Positions 22,956 through 30,677 of a stretch of 35,777 nucleotides of DNA are shown here, one piece after another. This DNA is from Fibrobacter sp. Its GTDB lineage: Bacteria; Fibrobacterota; Fibrobacteria; Fibrobacterales; Fibrobacteraceae. The first letter of the stretch is position 1. Every line of letters begins with the position of its first letter. The stretch covers positions 1 through 35,777 of the forward strand of contig JAEDLI010000012.1 in NCBI GenBank assembly GCA_016295375.1, written 5' to 3'. The notes beneath the pieces were generated by a model that did not search any database, had not been told where the DNA came from, and was given only the letters and a program-made list of their open reading frames with translations. Both the position numbers and the translations under genes were made by a program.

Positions 22956-22982
22956 AAAGCCGCGACTTAGTTTCGCGGCTTT
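22956..22982. terminator. Bidirectional terminator between rbr and the GH74 gene
   Basis: AAAGCCGCGA, a 7-base loop, then TCGCGGCTTT: a 10-bp perfect stem with T runs on both sides, serving both convergent genes. Confidence 0.88.
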
Positions 22983-22989
22983 ATGAAAG

Positions 22990-25533
22990 TTATTTCAAGA
23001 TCAGGGTGCGGTTCAAGATGGCCGTGCCCTTTTCGTTTTCTAGCCGGACAATATATTTGCCTGCGGGCAACTTATTCAGGGAAACGGAGGCATTACTGCC
23101 CATATCCTTGCTCAAGAGTAGTCTTCCGTTCAAGCTGAACAGGCTAAGCCTGTTCATGCCAGGCGCACTCACATGAAGGGTACGGTTTTCAATGAACATG
23201 CGGGCGGTCGCGGTCGCGTTGACCCGTTTCATTCCCGTAATGAACTTGGTGCCTTCAGGAGCGCCTACGATAAGCCCGCGTCCTACCGTGCTCATGTACA
23301 CCACGCCGAAGTTGTTCATGTCGCCCTGCACAAAGTTCCCGTTGCCAGGGCCGCCGAACTGGTGGGCGTCATCGTTCACGCGCTCAAAAGTCTTGCACTT
23401 GTCGGTACTGCGGTAGATTCCAATCGGGTTGCCGGACTTGGCGGCACCCCAGATAAAGACGGTCTCGTAACTAGCACCTTCCTTGGCCTTGCCGATACCT
23501 ACGGCAATGGCGGTACTTGCACCCGCGCAGCGGTTCCAGGTCTTGCCGCCGTCTTCGGTGTAGGCAAGGCCGTTTTCGGAGAATCCCTTGGTTAGCCAGA
23601 CCTGCGCCTGGTCCATGGGAACCCACAGGTGGCCTTCCCTACCCGGCACCGTGCGGATGAGGCCGCCGCCGTTGTAGTATTCGCCAGCGGCATCGTTCTG
23701 CAGGCGGGCTCCAGAAGTCGCAAACGTGGCGCCGCCATCGGTAGATACCTTCAAGTTAGCCTGCTGATCTACCAGGTAGAACACGTCGGGGTTTACCGGG
23801 TCCGGAGTAATGCGGGCATATTGACTTTGGCCGTCCATTCCTGTAACCTTGCTCCAGGTCTTGCCGTTATCCGTGGTGCGATACACGTCGCTGCTGTTAT
23901 CCGGACGGTGGAGAATCACCTTGCCGTCGGCAGACATGGCAAGGGTTCCCTGGGCTCCCATCAAGGTCGTTTCCAGTTTTTTCCAGGTGGACGCATTGTC
24001 GTCGCTACGGTACATGACCATAGAGGTAATCCCCGTCCCGGTGGAGTAATCCGTCACCTGGCCCGTCCGCACAAAGGCCTTTGCCAGGGGGGCGTATCCC
24101 AAGCTGTTGGTTGTGCCGATGGTGGGCGAGTGGCGCGGAGTGCTCTCGTTGATGTCGGTATAGGCGGCGCCGTCATAGTCGCCGATGGCCGTTACCAGCG
24201 GGCCTCCCGGAACGCTCACGATATCAAGAGGCACGGTCTCTTCGATGCCCCTGCTCTGGAATTTCCACAGGGGGACTTTCGCGGTGATGTCATCCGTCTG
24301 GAAAACGCCGTTTCCGCTGGTGACCCAGGCTTCCTTGTTGTTGAAGGGGTTAATTTCCACAGAACCCGCCCAATGGATGGCGTTGCCCGAAATCCATGCC
24401 GTTCCGTTTGCATCTACGTTGACACCGTCATTGTAACCCTGGCCGTGAGTCCAAGTGGAACCGCCATCTTTTGAGACATAGATGCGGTCGCCATAGTTGT
24501 CCTTTCCATCCTTGTAAAGGTGTCTTCCTCCATAATAACAGAGGGTAGTCACCACAATGTGCTTGGAATCGTTGGGGTCAATGGCAATGCCGCCAAAGCC
24601 GTGGCTTGCGCTCTGGCTTCCGTCGCCCATACGTGCCGTAGTGCTTTCGTCCTGGAAGGGGGTAATGTTGGTCCAGGTGCCGCCTGCGATGTTGTACTTG
24701 TACACGGCGCCCTTGCTTACACTATGGGGGCCTTCTGAACTTGCATAGGTGATGTACATGTCGCCACCCACGATTTTTGCGCGGTGGGGCATCAGATCTT
24801 CGGGACTGCCCGAAATGGTTGTCCAGGTGGCGCCACCGTCATGGCTCACCTGCAGGTTTTCTGTCTTTTGAGAGATGCCGATATAAATGGTCTTCGTGGA
24901 ACCATCGGAATTCTTACCCTGGGATTCGTCGAACAGCACAAAACTGATGCCGTTCACATTGGTAAGGCCGTTGCCTGTCGCAGAAGAAAGCGCAACCTGG
25001 TAAATACTGGTCCATGTCTTGCCGTAGTCGGTACTCTTGTAGAGGCCCTTGGTGCGGCTACCGCAAAGGAGAATGTTCGTCTTGTTCGGGTCCACAGCCA
25101 GCTTTTCGCCGGTCTGGCGGCCCATGCCGTTGCCGTGAGCCAGCATTTCCACATAGCTGGTGTCCCAGGTAGAGCCGTAATCTTCGCTGCGGAGCACCGC
25201 GGTCCGTCCATCGCTAAAGTAGCCCGTTCCCGCCAGCACGTAAATACGCTTCGGGTCCGTAGGGTCCAGCGCAAAGGCCTCCGTACCGTAAAGCCCCTTG
25301 TCGTTTTCCGAGATGAAATCCATCAGGGGAATCCAGGTCTTCGACGAAAAGTCGAAACGGTAGATGCCTCCCACGTCGGTGCGGGCGTAAAGCAGGTTCT
25401 TTTCCTTGGGGTGGAATATCACGGCAGACACGAACCCGCCACCGTCAAAACGGACATTACCCCATTCGTATTTTTCTGCAGTAAAAGCCTGGGTACAAAG
25501 GACCCCGGCCAAGGCGAGCACTTTCCAATCCAT
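22990..25533 (-). CDS. GH74 xyloglucanase with type IX-like sorting tail
   Basis: 847 residues, secreted (signal peptide MDWKVLALAGVLCTQAFTAE). GH74 enzymes are two tandem seven-bladed propellers that cut the glucan backbone of xyloglucan in plant cell walls. Family marks are FDGGGFVSAVIFHPKEKNLLYARTDVGGIYR (candidate catalytic D53), the GDYDG loop near 452-454 (second acid), and nine Asp-box-like S/T-x-D-x-G-x-T-W repeats (SEDYGSTW, STDYGKTW, SHDGGATW, SKDGGSTW and others). The last 80 residues (LSLFSLNGRLLL ... LPAGKYIVRLENEKG ... LILK) form a beta domain like type IX secretion sorting tails. AGGGAG lies before the ATG and the promoter region is shared with secA. It fits the plant-fibre lifestyle. 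Confidence 0.92.
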   Translation of the reverse strand: MDWKVLALAGVLCTQAFTAEKYEWGNVRFDGGGFVSAVIFHPKEKNLLYARTDVGGIYRFDFSSKTWIPLMDFISENDKGLYGTEAFALDPTDPKRIYVLAGTGYFSDGRTAVLRSEDYGSTWDTSYVEMLAHGNGMGRQTGEKLAVDPNKTNILLCGSRTKGLYKSTDYGKTWTSIYQVALSSATGNGLTNVNGISFVLFDESQGKNSDGSTKTIYIGISQKTENLQVSHDGGATWTTISGSPEDLMPHRAKIVGGDMYITYASSEGPHSVSKGAVYKYNIAGGTWTNITPFQDESTTARMGDGSQSASHGFGGIAIDPNDSKHIVVTTLCYYGGRHLYKDGKDNYGDRIYVSKDGGSTWTHGQGYNDGVNVDANGTAWISGNAIHWAGSVEINPFNNKEAWVTSGNGVFQTDDITAKVPLWKFQSRGIEETVPLDIVSVPGGPLVTAIGDYDGAAYTDINESTPRHSPTIGTTNSLGYAPLAKAFVRTGQVTDYSTGTGITSMVMYRSDDNASTWKKLETTLMGAQGTLAMSADGKVILHRPDNSSDVYRTTDNGKTWSKVTGMDGQSQYARITPDPVNPDVFYLVDQQANLKVSTDGGATFATSGARLQNDAAGEYYNGGGLIRTVPGREGHLWVPMDQAQVWLTKGFSENGLAYTEDGGKTWNRCAGASTAIAVGIGKAKEGASYETVFIWGAAKSGNPIGIYRSTDKCKTFERVNDDAHQFGGPGNGNFVQGDMNNFGVVYMSTVGRGLIVGAPEGTKFITGMKRVNATATARMFIENRTLHVSAPGMNRLSLFSLNGRLLLSKDMGSNASVSLNKLPAGKYIVRLENEKGTAILNRTLILK

Positions 25534-25542
25534 ATAAACTCC

Positions 25543-25563
25543 CTATATTTGGCAGAAATATAG
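25543..25563. promoter_or_regulatory. Symmetric divergent -10 elements (GH74 gene/secA)
   Basis: The inverted repeat CTATATTT-GGCAG-AAATATAG presents TATATT on the plus strand (25544-25549, towards secA) and on the minus strand (25562-25557, towards the GH74 gene). It may also be an operator. Confidence 0.4.
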
Positions 25564-25602
25564 CCATTTGTCTTGTAATTTCAAGCATTTTAGGGCAAAG
25601 GA

Positions 25603-25674
25603 TTGTTTACCTTTTTCTATCTTTTCGCCGTAATTTTTAACAGTTGCCGTGGGCAAGGGCCCCCGGCAGTATAA
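25603..25674 (+). CDS. Possible leader peptide of secA (SecM-like candidate)
   Basis: A 23-codon frame from TTG at 25603. It encodes a very hydrophobic segment (MFTFFYLFAVIFNSC) followed by RGQGPPAV and ends 9 bases before the secA ATG. AGGG (25592-25595) is a weak ribosome site 7 bases upstream. Its last nine codons coincide with the hairpin at 25645-25668. Hydrophobic export-like segments with a C-terminal Gly/Pro motif just before a sec gene recall SecM-type arrest peptides, but no sequence motif of a known arrest peptide is matched. The frame could be chance in a T-rich leader. Confidence 0.3.
   Translation: MFTFFYLFAVIFNSCRGQGPPAV
25645..25668 (+). promoter_or_regulatory. Hairpin next to the secA ribosome binding site
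   Basis: TGCCGTGGGC-AAGG-GCCCCCGGCA forms a 10-bp stem with one mismatch and a 4-base loop. The secA ribosome site AAGGAA starts about 5 bases after it, so folding could affect secA translation. Confidence 0.6.
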
Positions 25675-25683
25675 GGAAATGAA

Positions 25684-28626
25684 ATGAGCGTAGTCGATAC
25701 CGTACTCCACAAGATCTTTGGTACGCCCCATGAACGCAAGGTGAAGCAGCTTAGGCCCGTCATCGCAAAAATTCACGAAGCGAGGCAGGCCCTGGAAGCC
25801 CTGGACGATGCCGCCCTGGCCGCAAAGAGTGCGGAATTCCGGGAAAAGTTGAAAAACGGCGCCCCCCTGGAAGACATCAAGGTAGAAGCCTTTGCCGTGT
25901 GTCAAGAAGCCTGCGACCGCCGCCTGGGTATCTTCAATATCTTCAAGCCGGAATTCGAATTCGACTTCAGCCGCCTGGGACCCGAACTGCAGGCCGCGGC
26001 CGACACCGCCAAGGCAGAACTCGCTAGCGGCAAGAACGAATGGGAAGTTTACCTGCCCGCCGCCCTCTACGCGAAGGTCCGCGAGCTCTACCCCGAGTCG
26101 GTAAAGCCCTTCCGCATGATGCCTTTTGACGTGCAGATGATCGGTGGCCTGGTGCTCCACGAAGGCGCCATCGCCGAAATGGCCACCGGTGAAGGTAAGA
26201 CCCTTGCTGCCGCCTTGCCCGTTTACCTGAACGGTCTTTCTGGACATGGCGTGCATGTGGTGACGGTGAACGACTACCTGGCCGGCCGTGACGCCAAGCA
26301 GATGGGCCTGGTGTACCAGTTCCTGGGACTCACCGTGGGCCTTATCGTGAACGGACTCAATTCCGAACAGCGCCGCAAGAGCTACAACAGCGACGTGACC
26401 TACGGCACCAACAACGAATTCGGCTTTGACTACCTCCGCGACAACATGGCGGTAGAACCCAGCCAGCTGGTGCAGCGGGAACTGAACTTCTGCATTGTTG
26501 ACGAAGTGGACTCCATCTTGATTGACGAGGCCCGTACGCCTCTCATTATCAGCGGCCCTGCCGAAGACGCTACCGACAAGTATGCGAAGGCAAACGAGAT
26601 TGCCCAGAAGCTTGTCAAGAACAAGGACTTTTCCGTTGACGAAAAGGACAAGAACATCCAGCTCACCGAAAAGGGCGTGAACCATGTGGAAAGCCTGATG
26701 CAGATTACCAACCTGTACGGCGAACACGCGGACTGGGTGCACTTCTTGGACCAGGCCCTTCGCGCCTGGCATCTGTACGAACGCGACGTGGATTACATCG
26801 TCCGTGACGGCGAAATCATCATCGTGGACGAAAACACGGGCCGCCTCATGGAAGGCCGCCGTTACAGCAACGGCATGCACCAGGCCATCGAAGCCAAGGA
26901 AAAGGTGCAGATCCGTCGCGAGAACCAGACCCTTGCAACGATTACGTTCCAGAACTACTTCCGCATGTACAAGAAGCTCTCCGGTATGACCGGTACCGCC
27001 GAGACGGAAGCTACGGAATTCATCAAGATTTACAACATGAACACCTGGGTGATTCCTACCAACAAGCCCTGCATCCGCAAGGACATGCAGGACATGGTGT
27101 ACAAGTCCGAAGGGGCCAAGTGGAAAGCCATCGTGGCCGAAATCAAGGACCGTCACGAAAAGGGCCAACCCCTGCTGGTGGGTACCGCCTCCATCGAAAA
27201 GTCCGAACACCTCCACGGCCTTTTGGAAAAGGAAGGAATCCCCCACGAGGTGTTGAACGCCAAGAACCATAGCCGCGAAGCCGAAATCATCCAGTATGCG
27301 GGCTACAAGGGCAAGGTGACCATCGCCACCAACATGGCGGGCCGTGGTACCGACATCGCTCTTGGCCCCGGAGTTACCGAAGAGGGCGGTCTCCACGTGC
27401 TGGGTACCGAACGCCACGAATCCCGCCGTATCGACAACCAGCTGCGCGGACGTTCCGGCCGTCAGGGCGACCCGGGCTCCAGCCAGTATTTCCTCTCCCT
27501 CGACGACAACTTGATGCGCATTTTCGGCGGCGACAGCGTCAAGAACCTGATGACCCGCTTTGGCGTAGGCGAAGACGAGGTGATTACCCACCCCATCGTT
27601 TCCCGCTCCATCCGTAGCGCCCAGCGCCGCGTGGAAGGCCAGAGCTTCGATATCCGTAAGCACCTGCTGGATTATGACAACGTGATGAACGAACAGCGCA
27701 AGGTGATTTACGGACTCCGCCGTCGTATTCTGAACGGCGAGGACATTCGCGACGAAATTATGAACCGCATCGAGGACGCCTGCGACATCAAGGTCTCTAA
27801 CTACATCGTGGCGAAGAGTTACCCCGAGGACTGGAACCTCGAGGGCCTGCATACCGACCTACAGCGCACGCTCGACATGGAATACCACCTCACGCTCGAC
27901 GAGGCGATGCACAAGACACCGGACCAGGTGCTGGACGAAATCATCGAGCTTTGCAAGGCGCGCTACGACAAGCTCACCAAAATTATTCCCGACGCGGACT
28001 TCCGCAATATCGAACGCAGGTTCTTGCTGATGACCATCGACCAGGTGTGGAAGGAACACCTGTACGCTATGGACCAGCTGAAGGACGCCATCCGTTTCCA
28101 CGGATACGCCCAGAAAGACCCGCTGATGATTTACAAGAACGAAGGCTACAAGATGTTCGAGGGCTGCATCGAAAAGATTGCCACCCTGACAATGCTCCGT
28201 ATCTTGAACATCCGGATTACCCTGCCCAACGGACAGACCGTATCGCCGGACCAGCTGCAGCTGCGTGAACAGCCGAAGCCCGAAAATGCGGGCGCACAAG
28301 AGGCCGCAAACGCCGACCAGGCTGCCGCTCCCGAACAGCCTAGCACCGAAGGCGCCAAGGCCGCAGGTCTTGCCGGTCAGGCCGCAAGCTCCGAGACCAA
28401 CGCCATTTCCGAAGGTCAACAGGCGGCAAGCGAGGCTGCACAGCCCATGCCCCAGTCTGCACTGCCGGGCACAAGGCCTACGGTACGTCGCACCTACACG
28501 AACCCTGCCGTTGCCGCCGCCGCACGCCGCGCCCAACAGGCAGGCCCCAAGCTGGGTCGCAATGACCCCTGCTGGTGCGGTTCCGGCCTCAAGTACAAGA
28601 AATGCCACGGAAAGGATGTAGAGTAG
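25684..28626 (+). CDS. secA: SecA preprotein translocase ATPase
   Basis: 980 residues. The peripheral membrane motor that drives preproteins through SecYEG. The Walker A region is MATGEGKTLAAALPV, the Walker B/DEAD-like box VDEVDSILIDEARTPLIISGP, and the helicase-type motif NMAGRGTDIALG precedes GGLHVLGTERHESRRIDNQLRGRSGRQGDPGSSQ. A low-complexity Ala/Gln/Pro-rich linker (about 865-950) leads to the C-terminal zinc-binding motif with C963, C965, C974 and H975, the SecB/ribosome contact site. AAGGAA precedes the ATG, and a hairpin and possible leader peptide lie just upstream. High Sec demand fits the many exported proteins in the window. Confidence 0.98.
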   Translation: MSVVDTVLHKIFGTPHERKVKQLRPVIAKIHEARQALEALDDAALAAKSAEFREKLKNGAPLEDIKVEAFAVCQEACDRRLGIFNIFKPEFEFDFSRLGPELQAAADTAKAELASGKNEWEVYLPAALYAKVRELYPESVKPFRMMPFDVQMIGGLVLHEGAIAEMATGEGKTLAAALPVYLNGLSGHGVHVVTVNDYLAGRDAKQMGLVYQFLGLTVGLIVNGLNSEQRRKSYNSDVTYGTNNEFGFDYLRDNMAVEPSQLVQRELNFCIVDEVDSILIDEARTPLIISGPAEDATDKYAKANEIAQKLVKNKDFSVDEKDKNIQLTEKGVNHVESLMQITNLYGEHADWVHFLDQALRAWHLYERDVDYIVRDGEIIIVDENTGRLMEGRRYSNGMHQAIEAKEKVQIRRENQTLATITFQNYFRMYKKLSGMTGTAETEATEFIKIYNMNTWVIPTNKPCIRKDMQDMVYKSEGAKWKAIVAEIKDRHEKGQPLLVGTASIEKSEHLHGLLEKEGIPHEVLNAKNHSREAEIIQYAGYKGKVTIATNMAGRGTDIALGPGVTEEGGLHVLGTERHESRRIDNQLRGRSGRQGDPGSSQYFLSLDDNLMRIFGGDSVKNLMTRFGVGEDEVITHPIVSRSIRSAQRRVEGQSFDIRKHLLDYDNVMNEQRKVIYGLRRRILNGEDIRDEIMNRIEDACDIKVSNYIVAKSYPEDWNLEGLHTDLQRTLDMEYHLTLDEAMHKTPDQVLDEIIELCKARYDKLTKIIPDADFRNIERRFLLMTIDQVWKEHLYAMDQLKDAIRFHGYAQKDPLMIYKNEGYKMFEGCIEKIATLTMLRILNIRITLPNGQTVSPDQLQLREQPKPENAGAQEAANADQAAAPEQPSTEGAKAAGLAGQAASSETNAISEGQQAASEAAQPMPQSALPGTRPTVRRTYTNPAVAAAARRAQQAGPKLGRNDPCWCGSGLKYKKCHGKDVE

Positions 28627-28688
28627 TTCAAAAAGATTTTCTCGCCCTAAATTGTTACATTTCTGACACTTCGTTCAAGGAGGTTGAT

Positions 28689-29444
28689 ATGCACATATCC
28701 TTTATCATATTCAATGTCGTTGTACTTGTCGTTGTCATTGTCGCCGCATTCCACATAGGTGCGGCTATAGGCAGAGGAAAGAAAAGGGAATCTGCCGAGA
28801 AGGCGAACGACATCTCCTACGATGACTGCCTAGCTAGGAATACAGCAAAATTCAAGTACGACATATTTACTGACTCCCGCGACGGCGAAACCTACCGCAC
28901 CGTAAGAATCGGCAATCAAATCTGGATGGTGGACAACCTGCGTTTCAAGACCGAAGGCAGCTACGCCCCGGGTAGCGAAGAGGCCAACGTGGCCCAGTAC
29001 GGCAGACTCTACACCTGGACGGCAGCTCTCGGCATCCCCGCGGAGTTCGACGACCAATCGCCGACGAAGGACCTGGGAATGTACCACAAGATTCGCGAAG
29101 ACAACTACCAGGGAATCGCACCCGAGGGCTGGCATATCCCGAGCCTCAAGGAATGGGAACAGCTTTTGAGCAATCTGCCTCCCAAGTCCACCGGCGACGA
29201 GCTGCGCGGAGCCTGTTTCTGGGGTAATCCCGGTGAAGATTCTTTCGGATTTTTCGCCTTGCCTGCTGGCTACCGTTTTGCCAACGGTAGTTTTCAGCAA
29301 TTCGGTAGACGCGCCCGCTTCTGGAGCAAGGATGAATACGGCAAATTCAACGCCTACCGTCTGAGCATCACCAACAAGGCCTTCGATATCGAAGGCGTGT
29401 ACCGCTCCGATGCCATGTCGGTGCGCTGCGTAAAGAACGCCTAA
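28689..29444 (+). CDS. Membrane-anchored FISUMP-domain protein
   Basis: 251 residues. The N-terminal helix (HISFIIFNVVVLVVVIVAAFHIGAAIG) followed by GRGKKRES looks like an uncleaved membrane anchor. From about residue 60 a complete FISUMP domain follows: DSRDGETYRTVRIGNQIWMVDNLRF, GRLYTWTAAL, APEGWHIPSLKEWEQLL, FGFFALPAGYR, RARFWSKDEYG and the C-terminal AMSVRCVKN. This domain is widespread in Fibrobacter surface proteins and related to C-type-lectin/FGE-like folds; its function is unknown. AAGGAGG lies 6 bases before the ATG at 28689, which rules out longer starts inside secA. Unlike the copy at 20782 this one is intact. It may be cotranscribed with secA (62-base gap). Confidence 0.88.
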   Translation: MHISFIIFNVVVLVVVIVAAFHIGAAIGRGKKRESAEKANDISYDDCLARNTAKFKYDIFTDSRDGETYRTVRIGNQIWMVDNLRFKTEGSYAPGSEEANVAQYGRLYTWTAALGIPAEFDDQSPTKDLGMYHKIREDNYQGIAPEGWHIPSLKEWEQLLSNLPPKSTGDELRGACFWGNPGEDSFGFFALPAGYRFANGSFQQFGRRARFWSKDEYGKFNAYRLSITNKAFDIEGVYRSDAMSVRCVKNA

Positions 29445-29471
29445 ACGGATAATTTTCCGATTCGACGAATC

Positions 29472-29496
29472 GCCCTGGCCTAGGCCGGGGCTTTTT
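29472..29496 (+). terminator. Rho-independent terminator
   Basis: GCCCTGGC-CTAG-GCCGGGGC followed by TTTTT, an 8-bp stem with one G-U pair. It lies 28 bases after the FISUMP stop. Confidence 0.85.
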
Positions 29497-29527
29497 CCAT
29501 TTTTCAACACTTCTTATTTCCGCTATA

Positions 29528-29555
29528 ACTCATAACTGAATACTCACAACTCATA
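29528..29555. repeat. Degenerate heptad array, ACTCANA type
   Basis: Four 7-bp units in register: ACTCATA, ACTGAAT, ACTCACA, ACTCATA. Same unit family as 44 and 3871. Confidence 0.65.
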
Positions 29556-29584
29556 ACTTTATTCTATCATTTCAATGAAAATTA

Positions 29585-29590
29585 TATATT
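29585..29590 (+). promoter_or_regulatory. Possible -10 element
   Basis: TATATT, 73 bases before the start of the small secreted protein, in the same local context as other -10-like hexamers in the window. Confidence 0.3.
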
Positions 29591-29663
29591 TGACTTTATG
29601 AATTTAGGAAGGTATATTATGGACATAAGAAACAAAGAACTTAAAAACAAAAAGGAGTTTATC

Positions 29664-29966
29664 ATGAAACACGCAATCGCAACATTCATTTTCGTCGCTA
29701 GCATCGCAGGTTTTGGCGGATTCGCAAACGCACTCCCCATTGCAAGCACCACCGGCGCCGCCGCTTCCAAGAGCGATGCATTGGACCAGGGTGCCAACTA
29801 GTGGAACCACTACTCCAACTTTGATAAAAAAGAGGTTTGGTGGAACCCTGCAGTTGCCATATACGAGAAAACAGGAGCCTGGCCACACCGGAACGATGAC
29901 GACTGGGGAATCAACCCTCGCCTCGTGAGATATAAAATTTCGATAAGGGATCCTTGTAAGGACTAG
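29664..29966 (+). pseudogene. Small secreted protein interrupted by an in-frame UAG
   Basis: AAGGAG lies 7 bases before the ATG. The signal peptide (MKHAIATFIFVASIAGFGGFANA) is followed by ALPIASTTGAAASKSDALDQGAN, then TAG at 29799-29801. Past the stop the same frame stays open for 54 more codons (WNHYSNFDKKEVWWNPAVAIYEK ... ISIRDPCKD) to a second TAG at 29964-29966, directly followed by a terminator. The second half is Trp/Tyr/Asp-rich, like a folded domain, and it ends exactly where a gene should. So either a recent nonsense mutation or UAG readthrough; without readthrough the product is 45 residues. No family recognised. Confidence 0.7.
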
Positions 29967-29991
29967 GCGCCCACAACGGGCGCTTTTTTTT
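29967..29991 (+). terminator. Rho-independent terminator
   Basis: GCGCCC-ACAAC-GGGCGC followed by eight T. It starts at the base after the second UAG of the interrupted secreted protein gene, implying that this is its real 3' end. Confidence 0.93.
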
Positions 29992-30005
29992 GCATATTTA
30001 CAGCC

Positions 30006-30641
30006 ATGAAGACGGCAAAGTGCTTTTTTAGCCTAGAAGGCATCGACGGTTCCGGCAAGTCCACCCAGATAGACATGCTTATCGACGCCCTCACAAAAGA
30101 GGGCTATTCTGTGGTGAAGCTGCGGGAACCCGGCGGCGCAAAGATTTCGGAACGGATTCGGGAGATCTTGCTGGATCCGAGTTTCAAGGGCGTCATGGCC
30201 GACAAGACGGAGCTCTTGCTGTACAACGCCGCGCGGGCACAGGTCATCGCCGAAATCATCCAGCCGGCCCTTAACGCTGGAAAAATCGTCATCGCCGACC
30301 GTTTCGCCTGGAGCACGTTTGCTTACCAGGGGTACGCCCGAGGCCTCGGGGCCGAGCAGGTCCAGCGGCTGACGGAGTTGACCTGCGACGGCTGCTTTCC
30401 GGAACTGACCGTTGTGCTGGACATAGCCGTCGAGCGGGGCCGCGCTCGCACCGCAAGGCGGGGCGAAGCACCCGATCGGCTGGAACAGGAAAAGGCGGAC
30501 TTTTTCGAACGGGTGCGCAAGGGCTACCTTGCCGCGGCCCGCGACTACCCGGAATGCGTTGCCGCCATTGACGCCGACCGAACACCTGACGAAGTTTTTG
30601 CGGACCTGTATAAGCTGGTCAAGGCAAGGCTACAGAAGTAA
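30006..30641 (+). CDS. tmk: Thymidylate kinase
   Basis: 211 residues. Phosphorylates dTMP to dTDP for DNA synthesis. The P-loop is EGIDGSGKST (11-20), REPGG is the substrate loop, DRFAWSTFAYQG is the D-R-Y/F motif region, and ARRGEAPDRLEQE the LID segment. Length is standard. The ATG lies 15 bases after the preceding terminator's T run, with CATATT (29993) in between, so the leader is very short and no ribosome site is obvious. It converges with the large lipoprotein gene. Confidence 0.95.
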   Translation: MKTAKCFFSLEGIDGSGKSTQIDMLIDALTKEGYSVVKLREPGGAKISERIREILLDPSFKGVMADKTELLLYNAARAQVIAEIIQPALNAGKIVIADRFAWSTFAYQGYARGLGAEQVQRLTELTCDGCFPELTVVLDIAVERGRARTARRGEAPDRLEQEKADFFERVRKGYLAAARDYPECVAAIDADRTPDEVFADLYKLVKARLQK

Positions 30642-30677
30642 AGCCTGCCGATGTTCCGGCACCAATCCTCAGCGAAA

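Noticed and set aside
25543..27852. 769-codon open frame antisense to secA
   Set aside because: Shadow of a GC-rich, strongly conserved gene; its composition (Val/His/Gly-rich) reflects the opposite strand's codons.
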